A DNA stretch of 5,811 bases from Clostridia bacterium. Its GTDB lineage: Bacteria > Bacillota_A > Clostridia > Oscillospirales > CAG-272. The stretch spans positions 1 through 5,811 of the forward strand of contig JAGBZZ010000109.1 in the NCBI GenBank assembly GCA_017652965.1, in the 5' to 3' direction. Numbering within the stretch: the first letter of the stretch is position 1; every line of letters starts with the position of its first letter. The notes below the pieces were generated by a model. The model was not told where the DNA came from and made no database searches. It was given only the letters and a program-made list of their open reading frames with translations. Both the position numbers and the translations under genes were made by a program. Positions 4,251 to 5,811 of this stretch are shown piece by piece.

Positions 4251-5811
4251 CCGTCCGACTTGCCAAAAACGCCGGCTTTTGCCCCGGGGTGCGCCGCGCG
4301 ACCGAGGCGGTAGAGGCCGCCCTTTCCGAAAAAGTGCCCCCGCGCCGCTTACTGACGCTTGGAGAGCTGATACACAATCCCGTCTATCTCGCCTCGCTTG
4401 CATCGCGCGGTGTCACGGTGACCGACGAGGCAGGAGCCGAGGCGGCGGCCCGCGAAAGCGACACCTTGGGACATACCGTCCTTTTCCTGCGTACCCACGG
4501 TGTCAGCCGCGCGACCGAGGAGCGGATGCACGCCCTTGCGGCGCAGCACCCGCATTTTGAGGTGCGGGATCTGACCTGCCCCTTTGTCAAGCGGATCCAC
4601 GCAATTGCCGAGGGGGCAAGCACGCATTTTCTGCTTTTCGGGAAGCCCGGACATCCGGAGGTGGAGGGAACGCTGGACCGTGCCCCCTGTCCTGTCACCG
4701 TTTTTGACCGCGCCGCGACGCTTTCTACCCTGTCCGAGCATGGAATTTTGCCCGATACACCGCTTACCGTGGCCGCACAAACCACCATGGGAGAGGAAGA
4801 ATGGAAAAATTCTAAAAAAATTCTTGAAAAACTATATACAAACGCGATTTTTTTTGATACAATATGTGGTGTGACTCAAAAACGCCAGGAAGAGGCGGCG
4901 ATTCTTGCCGCTTCGGCCGACCTCACGGTCGTTATTGGCGGCCGCAACAGCTCCAACACCCGTGAGCTGTACGAGCTTTGCGCGGCTGTCTGCCCCGATA
5001 CCCGCCTCATTGAGCGGCCGGAGGAGCTGACGTTGCCGCCGTCACGCGATATTACTGTGGCAATCACCGCGGGTGCTTCCACGCCCGACGGTTTAATAAT
5101 GGAGGTATACAAAGCAATGGACGAAAATTTCGCCGAACTCTTGGAAGGAACACTCAAAACTTTAAATACAGGAGAAACCGTGAACGGTATCGTGACCAGC
5201 ATCGCTAAAGATGTTGTCTACGTAGACGTCGGGGTAAAGGCCACCGGCATTCTGACCCGTGAGCAGATCACTGATGATCAGAACGCCGATCTTTCCGCGA
5301 TGTTCAAGGTTGGGGAAGAGCTTCGCCTCTTCGTCATCCGTGTCAGCGATGCCGACGGGCTTGTGACTCTGTCCAAGAAGAGAGTTGACCGTGACAAGAA
5401 CTGGTTTGCACTTGTCGCCATGAAGGACGAGGGTGGGATCGTGGAAGGTCCTGTCGTCGAGGCCAATAAGGGCGGCGTCGTGATCGAGGCTATGGGCAAC
5501 CGCGTGTTTGTTCCCGCCTCGCGCACCGGTCTTCCGAAGGATGCCGATCTCTCGGTTCTTATCGGGACCACCCAGCGTGCCCGCATCATCGACATCGATG
5601 AGCAGAAGAAGCGCGCTGTCGCTTCGATCCGCAGTGTGGAGATCGAGGAAAAGAAGGCTGCTGAGGCTGCCATCTGGGAGAAGCTTGAGGTTGGCCAGCG
5701 CTACACCGGTATCGTAAAGAACCTCACCACCTACGGTGCCTTTGTTGACATCGGCGGTGTGGACGGCATGGTACATAACACCGAGCTGTCCTGGAAGCAT
5801 ATCCGTCATCC
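4247..5811 (+). CDS. ispH: IspH - ribosomal protein S1 fusion: HMBPP reductase with C-terminal S1 RNA-binding repeats (3' end outside window)
   Basis: One uninterrupted frame of 521 residues, still open at the right edge. Residues 1 to about 288 are 4-hydroxy-3-methylbut-2-enyl diphosphate reductase, which makes IPP and DMAPP at the end of the MEP pathway using a [4Fe-4S] cluster. Its three cluster cysteines are C12 (AGFCPGV), C111 (LTCPFV) and C207 (TICGVTQ). Substrate residues are also visible: H43 (LIHNP), H84 (RTHGV), H136/E138 (HPEVEG), T179/T180 (QTT), S235-S236-N237 (NSSN) and S278 (AGASTPDG). A short linker follows. S1 repeat 1 (about 306-385) opens with NTGETVNGIV and ends VTLSKKR; repeat 2 (about 392-465) ends RAVASIRS; repeat 3 starts at L480 with LEVGQRYTGIV and contains YGAFVDIGGVDGMVH. 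The GTG start overlaps the plsC stop. This fusion is known in Clostridia; the S1 part may act in translation or RNA binding. An AT-rich island lies at 4796-4866. Confidence 0.95.
   Translation, partial: MTVRLAKNAGFCPGVRRATEAVEAALSEKVPPRRLLTLGELIHNPVYLASLASRGVTVTDEAGAEAAARESDTLGHTVLFLRTHGVSRATEERMHALAAQHPHFEVRDLTCPFVKRIHAIAEGASTHFLLFGKPGHPEVEGTLDRAPCPVTVFDRAATLSTLSEHGILPDTPLTVAAQTTMGEEEWKNSKKILEKLYTNAIFFDTICGVTQKRQEEAAILAASADLTVVIGGRNSSNTRELYELCAAVCPDTRLIERPEELTLPPSRDITVAITAGASTPDGLIMEVYKAMDENFAELLEGTLKTLNTGETVNGIVTSIAKDVVYVDVGVKATGILTREQITDDQNADLSAMFKVGEELRLFVIRVSDADGLVTLSKKRVDRDKNWFALVAMKDEGGIVEGPVVEANKGGVVIEAMGNRVFVPASRTGLPKDADLSVLIGTTQRARIIDIDEQKKRAVASIRSVEIEEKKAAEAAIWEKLEVGQRYTGIVKNLTTYGAFVDIGGVDGMVHNTELSWKHIRH
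4835..4863 (+). promoter_or_regulatory. Possible internal promoter inside ispH
   Basis: TATACA (4835-4840; 4 of 6 matches to the sigma-A -35 box) is followed after 17 bases by TACAAT (4858-4863; 5 of 6 to the -10 box), with an extended -10 TG at 4855-4856. The site sits in a strongly AT-rich island (4796-4866) within an otherwise GC-rich gene, about 250 bases before the S1 part. Transcription from here could supply mRNA for the S1 repeats. It is a sequence match only; the codons still fit a normal IspH protein, so chance is possible. Confidence 0.25.
5101..5119 (+). promoter_or_regulatory. Possible internal ribosome binding site and start for the S1 part
   Basis: GGAGG (5101-5105) precedes an in-frame ATG at 5117-5119 (residue M291 of the fusion) by 11 bases, exactly at the border between the IspH domain and the first S1 repeat. 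Starting here would give a free S1-type protein beginning MDENFAELLEG. The spacing is longer than the usual 5-9 bases, and GGAGG also encodes part of Met-Glu-Val, so it may be coincidence. Confidence 0.3.

Noticed and set aside
3552..4403. 283-residue open frame on the minus strand opposite plsC and early ispH
   Set aside because: It is very Arg/Gly-rich low-complexity protein, spans a gene boundary on the other strand, and shows no domain; a shadow of GC-rich codons.
4811..4822. A7 run as a programmed frameshift site
   Set aside because: The zero frame reads TCT AAA AAA ATT, which is not the X_XXY_YYZ layout for -1 slippage, and the protein continues normally in frame through all IspH motifs.
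4824..4863. TTGAAA (4824-4829) as the -35 box for the TACAAT at 4858
   Set aside because: The spacing is 28 bases, far from the 16-18 needed; TATACA at 4835 fits better.
5318..5336. Hairpin GAAGAG...CTCTTC inside S1 repeat 1
   Set aside because: A 6-bp stem in a coding region with no T run; expected by chance.
5162..5809. 215-residue open frame on the minus strand opposite the S1 repeats
   Set aside because: The + strand frame encodes unmistakable S1 repeats; the antisense frame has no recognised domain.
1..5811. Search for tRNA, rRNA, CRISPR repeats, insertion sequences or attachment sites
   Set aside because: No cloverleaf, spaced direct repeats, transposase or terminal inverted repeats were seen; the window is compact housekeeping sequence.

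Overview
The window looks like a GC-rich member of the Clostridia, possibly an Oscillospirales-type gut anaerobe; that placement is an inference. The main evidence is the gene order cmk - plsC - ispH joined in one reading frame to ribosomal protein S1 repeats. That fusion is known from Clostridia. Shine-Dalgarno sites are Firmicutes-like and codons mostly end in G or C. All supported genes lie on the + strand and are tightly packed, with no gene-free stretch over 100 bases.

Layout: (1) positions 1-764 hold the C-terminal half of glutamyl-tRNA synthetase (gltX), cut by the window edge and closed by a Rho-independent terminator at about 768-800. (2) At 833 a new gene group starts with an RpiR/MurR-type regulator (HTH plus SIS domain). 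(3) It overlaps by 29 bases a gene for an HI0933/YhiN-family FAD protein. (4) That gene overlaps cytidylate kinase (cmk) by 4 bases (ATGA). (5) An AT-rich junction leads into an acyltransferase of the PlsC family. (6) plsC overlaps by 4 bases (GTGA) the ispH-S1 fusion, which runs off the right edge in its third S1 repeat.

The genes from the regulator to ispH-S1 are probably one operon. It brings together CMP/dCMP phosphorylation, phospholipid acylation, the last step of the MEP isoprenoid pathway and an S1 RNA-binding module, plus an uncharacterised flavoprotein and a sugar-phosphate-type regulator.

I see no mobile element, CRISPR array, tRNA, rRNA or clearly unknown system. The points most worth a second look are around the ispH-S1 fusion: a sharp AT-rich island inside ispH with a promoter-like sequence and a T8 run, and an internal GGAGG...ATG at the domain border that could give a free S1-type protein. 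The placement of an RpiR regulator at the head of a housekeeping operon is also unusual.
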